Below, one piece after another: positions 11,890-23,695 of a DNA stretch of 64,000 nt; position 1 is the stretch's first letter, and the number at the start of each line of letters is the position of its first letter. The position numbers and the translations under genes are program-made. The notes under the pieces were generated by a model. That model saw only the letters and a program-made list of their open reading frames with translations. It was not told the DNA's origin and made no database searches. This stretch comes from Sesamum alatum (lineage: Eukaryota; Streptophyta; Magnoliopsida; Lamiales; Pedaliaceae), in NCBI GenBank assembly GCA_034509735.1, contig JACGWO010000011.1, positions 15,409,866-15,473,865 on the forward strand, read 5' to 3'.

Positions 11890-12609
11890 CTTTCGACAGT
11901 GAAGCCTCCTATAATACCACACACGGGAATGCTACTACGATCAAAGAGGACGCTCTGTCTGAAAAAGGAAGATTCCTCTGATAGTGACGAATGCATTGTT
12001 CCACCATTACCTTCACCGACGAAGATTTGCTTCTTGGGTTCAAAGCCTCATAACCGCCCCTTGTTTCGTCGCTGGATATGCACGTGAACAAAAGGTGAAT
12101 AGAATATTGATTGATGGAGGCTCTACAGTCAATATCTTTACCCCCTAACGAACCTTGAGAGACTTGGGATCCCGATGGACGACCTCACAAACAGCCGCCT
12201 CATGATTCAAGGCTTCAATCAAGGAGGACAAAAGGCGTCGCATTATAAGATGGAATTATTGATGGACGATATATGGCGTCAACTGCACTATTTCCACGTT
12301 ATAAGACGCCAAAGACTTCTTACAACATGCTTTCTTGGCCGCCCTTGGTTGCACGAAAATTCTGTGGTCCCTTCAACATGGCATCAATGCTTCAAATACT
12401 GCCGCAATGGCGTAGTGAAAAGAAGTTACTCGGTGATACCAAGCCTTCACCGAATTGAGTCGCACTTCGTCGATGCCAAGTACTACGTTGAAACTGCACA
12501 AAGGAGGAAAAAGAGATTTCACCCTTCAGGAAACCAAAGTCACATGGAAGATCGAAGCATGAGGAGAAGTGAGCAGCCCGTTGTCGAGATGGATTTTCAA
12601 AGTGTCTGA
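11890..12609 (+). pseudogene. Gypsy aspartic protease region, frameshifted
   Basis: Translation around 12068-12150 reads ILIDGGSTVNIF, the retropepsin active-site loop in its Tat form (D-G-G-S), followed by LRDLGI and SRLMIQGFNQGGQKA. At 12312-12420 another frame gives TSYNMLSWPPLV and, one frame over, GRPWLHENSVVPSTWHQ, the conserved end of the protease domain. A stop just after the active site and at least two frame shifts break it. Confidence 0.75.
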
Positions 12610-13028
12610 CTTTAACCATGACTCAAATCAACGCGAAGCAACCATCGAAACCGGCCACTCAAAGGATTTGTGTCCCTTCAACCCAAAGGAAGAAGAGGGA
12701 CATGAAAGCGTTGGCTATAGATGGAGAAGGGTATGATCCTAAAAGCCTTCAAATTGCTTGTTAAAGCCGGGTATAATCCACAAGAAAGGTTAAGCCCTTG
12801 GAAAACTTCCTCCCGAAGCCACCAACAAGAGGCTCCATGGACTCAACGCCACCAAGTAACGTTAAAGGAAAAAGAGGCACGCAGTCCCAGATTTCCGTGT
12901 GGGTCTTGGCTTTATCCCTCCTAAGCCTATCCGCATAACCATAAAAAGCGGCCAGCAGCAACCATGTCAGTGAAAGTCTCTCCTCAACAGAAGATGATCA
13001 AAGGAAAGAAAAACCCACGGAATCTGTC

Positions 13029-13500
13029 TTCAATAGACTCGGCCCACGTAAAGAGACTGGTGCATTACAGAAGGACCAACAATCGATCTGTCTTTGATAG
13101 ACTTTGGTCCACAGAAAAAGAATGGTGAACCAAAAGAAGTCATGTCCAAGGTGGCTGCACAATCAAAGGAAGACCTCACATCCTCATAGAAACTTAGAAG
13201 TTTCCATTCCTTCCAGAATGAGACGCCATGCAACTTAGACATATCATGTGGCAGGAGTTTTGAAGGGTTAAACGAAGAACAATGGTCTGTTCACACAAGT
13301 TCAGGCTGATGACGAGTTGATGACAAAGAAAGCATAGCATCATCCAATTATGTTAACAGTAGTGTTGGAGAAACATTTACCCAAGTTCATCACATCACCT
13401 TAGCCATGTGAAATGATGAAGTTGAAGGAGAGGATACCGAAGACGGCTTTGGGGATAGGCCCGATAAATGGAAAGTTCTTGAAGCGGTATTACGCTCTTG
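13029..13500 (+). pseudogene. Remnant pol linker and integrase C-terminal tail
   Basis: At 13029-13130 two partial copies of an FNRLGPRK / FDRLWSTEK segment occur, as in the linker between protease and polymerase of Tat elements. At 13464-13496 the sequence reads INGKFLKRYYA, the end of integrase in this lineage, followed by an A-rich run. The polymerase, RNase H and integrase core that should separate these are absent, indicating an internal deletion of several kilobases. Confidence 0.65.
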
Positions 13501-13835
13501 AAAAAAAGGAAAAAACACAAAAAGAAAACACAAAAAAAAACTCAAAAACAAAAAAAAAAGAAAAGAAAAAACTCCTGCCCGCATGAGTATAAACTGTGAA
13601 CGGGCCCTCCCCTCTCCAACAAATATTTTGTACCCTGAACTACGAATGACTTGATCCTCTTGATGATGGTACGTAGGCAGCTTAGATATTCTAAGTCAGT
13701 CATAACACTTAAATGAGTTTTATTCCTCTTATTAATCGCTCGAGAGTGGGAAATACTCAAAATGCTCAAGGATTGCAAGATAGAAAGAAAAAGGGAAAGC
13801 TTTTTATTACAATAATCTCAAGAAAACATTAGAGT

Positions 13836-16720
13836 TCATGACATGGAACAAAGAAGAGGAGAAATCAAATGCGACAAAATAAAAAGGCCTAAGCTAATCT
13901 CAAGCAAGGGACGCAAATCCTTCAACCCCCTTTCCTTGATGCTTCCAAGTGTGTCCTTGAACTCCAAACTCGCAACTACTTCATCGTTGAGGGGGGTAGT
14001 ATTCTCAAGCGCTGTAATTTCCTCCACAATTCACGAACTCCAACTGGGCACTATGGAAAAGCTGATTTTCTTCCTTCAGAGTGGCACACAGGTTCTTCTT
14101 GCGCTCTTTCAAATCCGAAAGCTCCTTCTCAACACGCTTCAACTGTCCGTAGTAGATTGGACCTTGGAAGCTCCCCCACTTTCTTTAGCTCGGCCTCTTG
14201 AAGACGATCGTTGGCTTCCTTCAACTTTCGGTCGAAAAGATCTTTGGATAACTTTTCAGAAGACGATGACCTCGCCTCATCATAAGCAGCAGCCTGGCGA
14301 ACAATGCATTCAATTGATTCTTCCATGTTTGAGATATCAAAATTCTGAAAACTCTTCATAGACTCAAGAACGAAGTAGACGTCGTCTTCGATTGATGAGA
14401 TGAAATCAATTGGGGTGTTTGATATCTTCACGAGAAGATCACTCACAACTTCTGAAGGAACTCCTTTTGATGATTAGAAAGAACCTCTCGCTTCAAATAC
14501 CGACACAGGCGGCTGGGCAGAGGGTTGTTTCCTCTTAAGCCCCATCCCAAGAGGACAAGTCGTAAGCCAATAAAGTCGACGCTTGACTGTCTTGAGAAGT
14601 TTCATCATCTTCAATGGCTAAGACCTCAGCTTCAAGCTACGATAATGCATAGCTAGATTTAGAAACAAAATAAAATCTTGTCACCAAAACAAAGAAGAAG
14701 AGGAATAAAAGAAAGAAAAAAAAACCTCATTAACAAAGTTTAGCGTCGATGGTCCATGGCTTGAGCCTTCATCATCAACGTTGATGTTTATTGGTTTCGA
14801 ATCCCTCTTCGGCCTCTTCCAATGACGATCAGGATTGCTACTCCCACTTACTTCCAAGGAACGAGGAACACTTCGCTTCTTATCTACTTTAAAGGGTTTA
14901 GCCACTTGAGAATTTCGCTTGGGAGAGGAAATAGCCGGCTCACGAGGTTGATCTTGGGGCGACTCTTCCACCGCACTGCTTGATTTTCGGAGAAGCTTGA
15001 CTTGGGCCTAAAGCAAAGTAACTTCGTCACGTTTTTCCTCAAAGTAGCCACCGTGAACTCTAAGCCACCACCTTTTGTACGCCTCGGAGGAGAACTTCTT
15101 CATATTTGGGGGCATGGGAGGGAACAACACCTTTTCCATAGTCTTGGATAGAATGCACATGCGCCAATAACGGATTCCACCCTCTAAAGAAGCTTCGCGA
15201 ACATCTTGTGAAAGAATCCCCGGCACTTCTTGGAAGAAACCAAATTGACGACCAAATCGATGAGGGCTATAGGGCTCAACAACGAAATGATCGCCTTGCC
15301 GCAAAGGAAGGTAGTTCGAACGGATGGCCCTGAAATAGATTTCTTCAGATTCTTTGGCATGCCCATCGTCTGTGAATAAAAAATCTTTGTCCCTCACAAC
15401 CATGTTGCAAATCCAAGAAATAAAGTCACCTCTGTGTAGCCGCTTTCTCGCCTCTTGCGGATCGTAGTACTTTGCGCCTCCTTCGCCTGAAAAGAGTGTC
15501 ATCTTGGGCCCACGAACGCTTTGCACAAGTTGATAGTGAGTCTTGAAATAATAAGCTATCCAACTATAAACAAAATGAATCGGAAATGGAGAGTGTACGC
15601 GAGTTGGCCTTGGGGAGTCGGAAATCTTATTCAAACCTCTGTAGATACTAGCCAAGACAGGAACTGCAAGACCAATCCTTCGACCGGCTGCCATAGCACT
15701 CGCCACCTTGAAAAACACTTGGGTGTATTGAACCAACATCTTGAGTGGGAAGGACAAAAGTACAAAGCCAACACGCCAAGTACGCCGCCAAGAATATCTC
15801 TTCCTTTGAACTCCCTTCAATACCAAGCCTCGAGAACAATGCCTCGTCCGCCGTGGACCACTTGCCATGTACCCCAACGGTCCCGGAGGGGTTATGAGTT
15901 GACTTAGGATGAACGGCTTCTTCTCTTTACGTGGAGGAGGCTCGCAGTATTTCGTCACCCTTCTAAGCCAAAACTTGACCCATTTGTCGGTAGGAACTTG
16001 ATAGGGTTGACCATCGTTATTTTTTCGAAGCAAATGGTAAGCATGGAGTAGGAACTTGCAAGAACGAGGCACAAGTCTCCGCCCTGTCTCGTCAACCCCA
16101 TTAATCTCCTTGGCACTCGGAACAACTTCGTCATAAAGAAGTCCCGCCATAGGAAGTCCGAAAAGGATATGCACGTCCCACAAAGAAATAGACAATTCTC
16201 CAAAGGACGTTAGAAGAGTGTTGGTAGATGGGCACCACGCTTCGCAAATGCCTTGATGATGTCGAAATTGCGGTCGTAGGTAAATAGCGAGGCGTATACG
16301 GCATCATATACTTGGGCCGCGATTAGCTTGTCTTTGCACCGGCTGAGTACATCTTCCGTCCACTCCCCAAAACCCTTTGATGAAGCGGAACTCGCCGGCA
16401 AAGTGAACATCATCGCCCCACTTGGCTTTCCCTTCAATAATACGGCGGCCCAACGTCGGTAGAAAGCCTGGTTCGTCAGAACAATGGTGATGAGTCGCTT
16501 GTAGAGACCACACCTTGGAAGTCTTGCTCAATGAAACTTCTCGAAACCATTGTTCCGTGTGAAGTGGAGTCGTCAACCTTGGCCATTGCTTCGCATATCG
16601 ACCGATGAGAGGTGTGTGAGTCGTCAAAATCGTCCCTTTCTCTGTGAGTTGACTTTCATCGTCAAGAATTACTAAGTTTTGTTGACCGGAGGAAAGGGAC
16701 TCATCTTTGAAGTAAACCAT
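13836..16720 (-). pseudogene. Antisense PMD gene of the Tat element
   Basis: Minus-strand frames 16720-16304, 16437-16210, 16195-15008, 14971-14681, 14446-14129 and 14027-13836 make one long protein. The N terminus (from MVYFKDESLSSGQQ) includes RRYAKQWPRL-like and EWTEDVLSRCKDKL segments. Next is the PMD core, SISLWDVHILFGLPMAG, then YDEVVPSAKEINGVDE and WIAYYFKTHYQLVQSVRGPK. A basic segment with KRPKRDSKP (possible nuclear signal) and an acidic, coiled-coil C terminus follow. The core ORF is intact for 395 codons. Two or three single frame breaks separate it from its ends. It lies downstream of the pol remnant and opposite to it, the position of the antisense extra ORFs known in Tat/Ogre elements. 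Function is unknown. Confidence 0.8.
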
Positions 16721-16724
16721 GTTT

Positions 16725-17950
16725 CAAGCTATCAAAACAAGAAGAAAGAATTTAATTGAGTTCTTTTTCTAAAAAAAAAAAAAGAGAGAAAGAGAAATAA
16801 AAAGACTCAATTAAATTACAAAAAGACATGAATTCACAAAGGAGATAGTTCAAAGCCTACTGATTCACAACAAATATTGGGCTAGATTATCTACGTCTTC
16901 ATTCTATGTCCTTGGCCAAAATACACTCAAAGATCATCAAGAATGGAGAGGTTTTTATTTTATCAAAAGAGATGAATTACAAAAAAAGAAAAAGCACAGA
17001 GGATACATTAAACTTATGTAATTCTTTTGTCTCTTTGTACAAACACAACGTAAACAAATATCCGTATATTTCGTCGTGAATCACTAATTGGACATATTCG
17101 AGTAATATTTCAACATCCAATTTGTGTCCAATATCAAGCAATCCCCGTGTTTATCTACCCATATCGCGGCAACGTGTGAAGTCTGACACTAAAAAAAAAG
17201 GGGGATGATGCATGTCAAAAGTAGTTAGAATCACGCAGAGGTGCAACTGAGAATCCGGGAGCTAAAAAAAATAGAATCTCTTGCATACATATAGTGTATG
17301 AGGCATGCAAAAATTGTTATCAACATAACACTATTTTGATGAGGGTATGAGTATACAACATCTCTTGCAAAGGGTATGAGGCATGCAAAGAGTATACAAA
17401 CAGAGCCTAATCTGATGCTAAAAAAAAATAGTGTAATCAACATAACACTATTTCAACGGGCATACAACATATACATAATTTGATGCTAAATTCTCTCATA
17501 TACATAATCTGATGCAAAAAAAAGAAGAGAGAGAGAAGGGGCATATAACATACCTTCAGCGAAGCGGTTGACACCGGCAGTGAAGACTTTAAGTAGTTCC
17601 AGAAGTTGTCTCAGTAACTACTCCAAAAAACTACTGATACAATTCGGCGAAATTGATTGTTACGGATGTAGAATCAAAATTCAAAGAAAACTCGGCAATT
17701 CAATCAATAAACGTACGCCGCAAAAGCCGTGATGGATAGTGTGTAATCTGCAAAAAAAAAAAGGTGTTCAAAGGAATTCGAATCATAGAGCATTAAAATG
17801 ACCATGTGGTTCGCGTACTAGAAAACTGAAAGAAAAAAATTGCTACCGGACTGTGCCGCAGAATCGACCAACCATCAAACTTACGGTGTCGGGGTGATGC
17901 CAAAGCAGGTCTATATGTATATACTTGATCAAATGTTGAGTTCTAGTAGA
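16725..17950. other. Retrotransposon 3' non-coding region
   Basis: This is low-complexity spacer upstream of the antisense gene. Words such as gggtatgaggcatgcaaa, catacaacat and tctgatgc(t)aaaa recur in diverged form between 17270 and 17550, so it is partly an irregular tandem array. Homopurine stretches (aagaagagagagagaagggg) are present. If the antisense PMD gene is transcribed, its promoter should be in this stretch. Confidence 0.5.
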
Positions 17951-17972
17951 ATTCATGTTTTGGAGTCACAAT

Positions 17973-18368
17973 TCAATTAAGAGTCTCATTGTCAAAAGGA
18001 TTACAGAATGCCAGGGGAATATCTCGTCTCGCCGAAGAGTCCAATTCAAAAGAGGAATCGAAATCCGAAACAACAAAAGGGATGTCCAAACACTGATCCA
18101 CTGCGTTAACAATACTGTCAATACAAATCCACTGCTCAAAGAATGAATCGGTCGGTGTCAGCTTCGAACAAGTGCCATCAACAAAGCATATTTTCATCTT
18201 GGCGCACAGAGCTCGTTTGATTGCAAAACTCCAGGCAAGGTAGTTGTTCTTGGTGAGAAGTATACTCACAATCACCATTCCAGGATAATTTGAGTCGTGC
18301 AGCTGCAACGCCTCAGGGATGTGGTGCCTAAGTCCTCCATATATTTCTGTTACCTCAGCCATGTTCAC
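17973..18368 (-). pseudogene. Ty1/Copia gag N-terminal fragment
   Basis: The 131-residue minus-strand ORF reads LHDSNYPGMVIVSILLTKNN, YLAWSFAIKRAL, KMKICFVDGTC and FEQWICIDSIVNA. This is the opening of plant Copia gag (Retrotran_gag_3/UBN2 type), whose usual form is PGMxLVSxxLTGNNYxxWSRxMxxAL. Nothing recognisable of Copia protease, integrase or reverse transcriptase adjoins it. It is a fragment captured inside the Gypsy element, in the same orientation as the antisense PMD gene. Confidence 0.75.
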
Positions 18369-18372
18369 AACT

Positions 18373-18625
18373 CAACAGAAGCAGCGATGGTGGGTTTCTC
18401 TATATTTTTTGGAATCCATGAAAAAATCTGAAAAAAAAAAAAAAAAAAAGGCATCAATTTGACAAACATATTTGGATTTCTCAACAGAAGCAACAATGGT
18501 GGGTTTCTCTATTTTTTTTCAGAATCCATGGATTTAAGTGAGTGACACTTTTAAACATTGTTTCTTGATGGGATTTCTCAACAGAAGCAACAATGGTGGG
18601 TTTCTCTATTTTTTCAGAATTCATG
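18373..18625. repeat. Three spaced direct repeats of about 48 bp
   Basis: Copies at 18373-18420, 18482-18530 and 18579-18625 share caacagaagcaacaatggtg followed by ggtttctctattttttc and gaatccatg. Spacers of about 50-60 bases separate them, and the word agtgacacttttaaa also recurs (18540 and about 18820). Confidence 0.85.
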
Positions 18626-19170
18626 AAAAAAAAATCTGAAAAAAAAAACCTCTCTCTGTGTTGGATGAGAAAAACTTGAAGAAATTGAAAAATGGCAAAG
18701 TGGAGATGTACGCAGCTGTTGAGCAACTAAAAGCTAACTAAAAGCCAATTCCTATGCTGACGTAGTAAGTTGCTAGCCTACTAGTAAAAGTGCTACTACA
18801 ACAGGTTGCTACATTAAGTGACTGACACTTTTAAATGAGGGAACATAAAAGTGCTAACATAAAGGCATGCAAGTCTTCTACATAGACTAGTGTCTGCTCA
18901 TAGCAATCCGGGTCCTTCTTGCCTACTCAGCATCAACTTAATGACCCACATTCAGTTAATTCAAAAGATGTACCTTTCATCCTTGTGCAAACAAAAAAAT
19001 CTTTGGCTCCTGATGGTCTCTCTACATACACCATAGCTTCAGACGGAGAAGGAAATTGACGCAGCCTTATCCAACAAAATTCGATTTTTTTTTTTTTGTT
19101 TTCATGACTCATTCACTTTGAAAATAACATTTTCAAGTATATGTGCATGAACGAGTCTCGAGAGGGCATT

Positions 19171-20118
19171 TGTAGACAAATTAATTTTGCGCCCAATCAA
19201 ATGACGACAAGTGGAAAATATATATTATTTTATCAGTTATATTCTATTTTTCTATTTATATTTTGGAATTTACTAAATTAATTCTAAATATAAATAGTTA
19301 AATTAATTGATATTTTAATATATATTTCGTCATCAAATCAACGGTCGACACGTGTCAAATTGAGGTGTTCCGGCCAATCAAATCAAGACAAATATTTTTC
19401 ATATTATCTCTTCAAAAAGAAATACAAAAAATAAAGAGATAATATTGAAATTGACCAATCATGTCTTCCCAAATATTTAAGGTATTTATCTCTTTAAGTT
19501 AAAATAAAGGGATAATACAAAATAAGTGTTCAAGTTCACCACAACTCTACCTCTTTGATAGCTATAAAAAGGGGTCATGGGAACTCATTCAAGACACACA
19601 CACACACACACACACACATACAAGCAAGAGAGCATTCAAGAAGTCTCGAAATCCTCCCAAGCAAATCAAGGAAGATCCACGGCGTTCTAGGCAAGATTCA
19701 AGGCGTTCGTCGCGGAAATCGTCCAAAGTCAGCGTTTGATTCGACAAGAAGTTTGAAGACCGGCGAATTAACGTTATCAAGACAGAAGTCCAGCTTGGCG
19801 GAAGATCAAAGTATCAAATCCACCAAGAACATCCCAAATTCAAGTCAAATATCGTCAAGTTTATAGCGTTTGATCCGGGAACAAGTCAACGACCTCCGAA
19901 TTAACGTTATTCAAAGTCAAAGTCAACGTCAAAGGAGATCAAACGTCACAGTTTCACCTCCGAAGTTGTCGAAGTCAAAAGATCACGTTCTTGAAGAGAA
20001 GAATCAGAGGTTTTTCAAGTAGAGATTTCGCACCCACAAAATACTCAATTCAATTCAAGAATTTATTTGTAATATTTTCGTATTTCGTTAAATTCAGGAA
20101 CACGAAAATTTATTTACA
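19171..20118 (+). repeat. 3' LTR, complete (948 bp)
   Basis: It starts tgtagacaaatt and ends tttaca, the canonical TG...CA. It contains a 26-base AC run (about 19594-19619) and a TATA-like gctataaaaagggg at 19561-19574, matching gctatataaaggg in the left copy, about 35 bases before a likely transcription start. Immediately to its right, at 20119, an unrelated DUF4283 reading frame is interrupted. Confidence 0.9.
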
Positions 20119-20975
20119 CACGGGCCCTCCTCAATCACCTCCTCCATGGCCACCGTCGTATGGAAGTTAATGAAGAAGAAACCATTTCGAGATGCGATCA
20201 CATCTCGAACCACCGGCCAAGTGGACTTCACAAACATTTCCAGGCAAGAAAAATAAGGTCTTTTCCTGAGAAAATATCCCACAGCTGTAGCTTGCCACTT
20301 CTTTTCCCCTTGAGTAGCCATATCGGTCGTGGTTTTCACAATAATCTCACCATTCTGTATCTAGGGTTGAATGTAATTAAGTGTCTTCCGACTAGAATTC
20401 TCAAACGCCTCCGCAATGGGGTCTGCATGGTTCGCTTCCGGCAGGCATAGTTTAACAGTGCCTATGAACAGTTCCATCTGGTCTGTCTCCGAGCTCGCAA
20501 GACCACTCGTCCTTGTCTCCTGCACTTGCTGCTCAAGGACAACCCTAGGAGACTCACAAACCCTAGGCAAAACCCTATGAGAAGAAACCCTGGGAGGAGG
20601 CGTAGAAAGTTGCACTCCACAACCCTCTGTTCTCATAGGGGAAGTAGCCACCTCCATGATTGAGCCCACACTGGATGACACCGAACCAACCGACCCAAAT
20701 CCATACTTCTCTCTCCATCTCGCTCTGAACCTCTCTAGTGTCTTGAGGGCCTCCACGTCCCCCTCCTTCAACACTCTCTTCGCCAAGTTTGAGAACTTTG
20801 AATAGTTGAAATGTTTATGAATCGCTTCATCCTCGTCAAGTGCGGTCGTCATTGCCGCTGGCACTCCGTTGCATGGAAAGCCCACCGTCGTGCCGTCAGT
20901 AGGGCTGACCATCGTCATTTGGGTTTTTTTTTTCAAAAATAAATAGATTGTATTGACTAATTGAATGATGTTCAT
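20119..20975 (-). pseudogene. DUF4283 retroelement gag-like ORF, interrupted
   Basis: The minus-strand frame 20975-20361 contains DEAIHKHFNYSKFSNLAKRV and a proline- and serine-rich linker. After a stop or frame change, 20339-20119 reads TAVGYFLRKRPYFSCLEMFV, WPVVRDVIASRNGFFFINF and AMEEVIEEGP, the DUF4283 fold found at the N terminus of plant LINE/retroelement ORF1 proteins. The frame ends exactly where the LTR begins, where the family normally continues with W.F...P. The LTR element therefore inserted into this ORF, but the missing half is not found at the other LTR. Confidence 0.75.
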
Positions 20976-22943
20976 GTAGAATGTGACTAATTAAATATAA
21001 TACATCCACCTATCGAGGATGAAACTGAAGATGATACAATCGCAACCAATTGTTACACTCAACTCTCGATTGCTTTCTCCAACAAAGGCAAACGAATTAC
21101 TTATAACAATATTCTAAAAAAAAATTGTCTTTTTGGACTAGGTTCAAGTGAAGAACAAACAAAATTCGAATAAACTGATACGATTTTCTTTTACGAATCT
21201 AGTTTCTATCTAGCAATAAATTAAATATTGTTTTCACAGCGTATGTGAATCATCTTTAAAGAGATTCTAGTTTGAATTCCTAAGTGAACGGAGAAAATAT
21301 GGAGACTGAAAACAATGCAAGTAGCCATTCAAGAAAAAAAAAAAAAAAAGATATATAATTTCCTAGAAAAATCATGTCCTTTTTCGTTTTATGCATCCTT
21401 AGTCACATATACACATGATGTTTTATTTTATTTCTGCATTTATGAATATTAAATGCCTGGGAACACCCTTTGATACGATTTAATTATTTTATTTTTTTTG
21501 TATTTTTACGCTTCGGCCATATTTTCGAGCCGTACTGTTCCTTTCAAGATGATCGAGCACAATCAAATTAGATAAATAATTAAAGAAAATATACTTTAAA
21601 AGATAATGAATAACTAAAAAAAAATGAAACTGAAAGAGAAAATTAAAGCACATGATACATATCACTAAATAATTTTTAAAAAAAAACTATTTTAAAAATA
21701 AAACAACTTTGAAAAATGAATAATTTGAGTGAGTATAACGAATAAATCATTAACTAAAATAATAGATCGTTAGGATAAACTACTCTCAAACCTTAATTGG
21801 ATACAACATGAAATCAGAAAGAAGAAAAAATTACTTGTAAAAATAAAAATCCTAATAATAAAAGGATGAAGCCTAAAAAGACTTAAAAAAGAAAAATAGA
21901 GAACATGATATTCCATACACAAAATAAATTTGCTATTATTTTTCATTGGCGATGCAAAAAAGTAACATGCATCCGAAAAGAAGCCTTGTTTATGCATTAA
22001 ATAAATATATATATATATATAAAATAAGAAAGCCTTTGTTTATGCATTAAATAAATATATATATATATATATAAATAATAGATTATGTATGATCATTAAC
22101 AAGTTAATCGAGAAATTGCATAACACCCCTCCCCCTTTGTTATGATGAAATAGCGTGAAATTTTTCCAGTGTTAATTTTAATTAATGGTAAATAATAGCA
22201 AATATTCCACATAATTGTTCTAAATTCAATTATTTTAATACTATTTTATGTGATGAATGAAATGGTAACCAAACATACCGTTAAATAGATTATAAAAAAT
22301 CCCAATTTTTTCTCCAAATTGGATTGACCGTTTCTTTTAACAATCAACCTAACAGAAGGTACTCAAGTGGAGTTAATATGCAAACATTGGGTACCAACTC
22401 TAATGACTTAGAAATATAGGGTATCAAAGGTGAAATATAGGTATACCTGATGTAGCAAAAGTGAAACTATCCTTATTTTTTTATAGTAAACCAGAAAGTC
22501 ATACCAAATAACTAACTTTCCATTTCTATTTTCCTTTTCCTTGCTAATAACACCAATACATAATATTTGAGTAAAGATAACCATATAAATATATTTTTGT
22601 TCTTGTTTGAAAAAATATTTTTATTATACAATAAGTTTTTAAATTTAATTTTTGAAATTCTTGGTAAAAAATCATCAGCTTGAGATTGGTGGGAATTTTT
22701 TAATTAGACAGGAAAAGATTTCTATCTTTGGATCATCATTTTAAGCTCCCAACACTACTGTATTATAATTAGTAAGATGCACGCGCATTGCACATGGACA
22801 ATTATCATCCATCTTATTCCTTTATTTTCTTTTTTAAAAACTAAGTATCAAAATTATCAAACTTTGAATTTGTTTCCAAATATATAATTTATAATAATAT
22901 TTATTAAGTACCGATTATATAATAACTATTACATGACTTGTAA
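20976..22943. other. AT-rich intergenic DNA
   Basis: No gene is visible. A segment of about 40 bp with gtttatgcattaaataaata followed by a TA run is directly duplicated at 21981-22020 and 22030-22072. A 17-A tract lies at about 21330. Around 22330-22460 words such as gggtatcaaagg and gggtaccaactc suggest a decayed MULE-type MITE arm, but no partner arm was found. Confidence 0.5.
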
Positions 22944-23413
22944 CACTACAAAAAGTAAACTAATAGTCATGGAAATTTCAGACGGCTATAGATGAATTTT
23001 CGACGAATATCAATCATCAGACTAATGGTCTTGACAAATCAGTCGAATATAAAAAATAATCGTCCGAGAATTCATCGAAAAAATTGACGTGAAATATTTT
23101 CCGTCGGATGTCGTCGGTAAATATATCACAAATTTTGATGCGTCGAAGTTTTCGACAGTTTTTTAGACGGTCTATCGTAGTTAAAAACTTCCAACTATTT
23201 TTCTGCCGATTATAATTGATTTTGTGACAGGTGCAACATTCCATTAGAAAGTCGTTGTAAAATTAGTCGGAATTTCGGATTTGGATAGTTTTCTCCGATG
23301 AAAAACGCGAACGGTTATATTCCAACAGCCATATATTTTCTTTTCAAATACGATCGTAAAAGCTGTGGAAAATGCATTAAACGGTTATATTATAAGGGCT
23401 ATTTTTTTGTCAC
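22944..23413. mobile_element. CACTA-like non-autonomous element
   Basis: The left end is cactacaaaaag, the CACTA (En/Spm) terminus. The first 200 bases carry many short subterminal words (gacggctat, cgacgaat, gtcgtcggtaa, gacggtctat), as expected for transposase-binding repeats. The right end, near ggctatttttttgtcac, reads gtgacaaaaaaatagcc on the other strand, a degenerate version of the same terminus. No ORF is present and no clear 3-bp target duplication was seen. Confidence 0.6.
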
Positions 23414-23695
23414 AAAATCTATGAAAATGCCATCGAAAACAACTCCATAAATAAGAATGTGTACTCTCTTTATGTTCCTACTCTCTTGCATAACCAAATA
23501 TATATATATATATATATATTGCAATGGGAATTTGCGATCAGAGCAATGATAATTTCGATGTAGAACCAAATTTTTTGACTGGCTTTACAATGGGAAAGGA
23601 GACATCAAAACAAAGTCAGTTGGAAAAAAATTTGCGCTCGCACAGAAGCACCGTCAACAACTCGTCCATAGGAGAACAATTTAGTAAATTTTTGA

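Larger units (their letters stand above)
10191..20118 (+). mobile_element. Ty3/Gypsy (Tat-type) retrotransposon, non-autonomous
   Basis: Two long direct repeats flank a 9.9-kb unit: 10191-11108 and 19171-20118. After the left LTR is a primer-binding site, and before the right one a short purine-rich tract (cgagagggcatt). Inside, in order, are gag, aspartic protease, the last residues of integrase and a long antisense PMD gene. Reverse transcriptase, RNase H and nearly all of integrase are missing between about 13.3 and 13.46 kb, so the copy cannot move itself. The left LTR lacks the first 30 or so bases of the right one, and no target duplication joins the flanks. Confidence 0.85.

Noticed and set aside
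18373..18625. CRISPR-like array
   Set aside because: Three diverged repeats in a plant retrotransposon, with partly repeated spacers; CRISPR arrays are prokaryotic.
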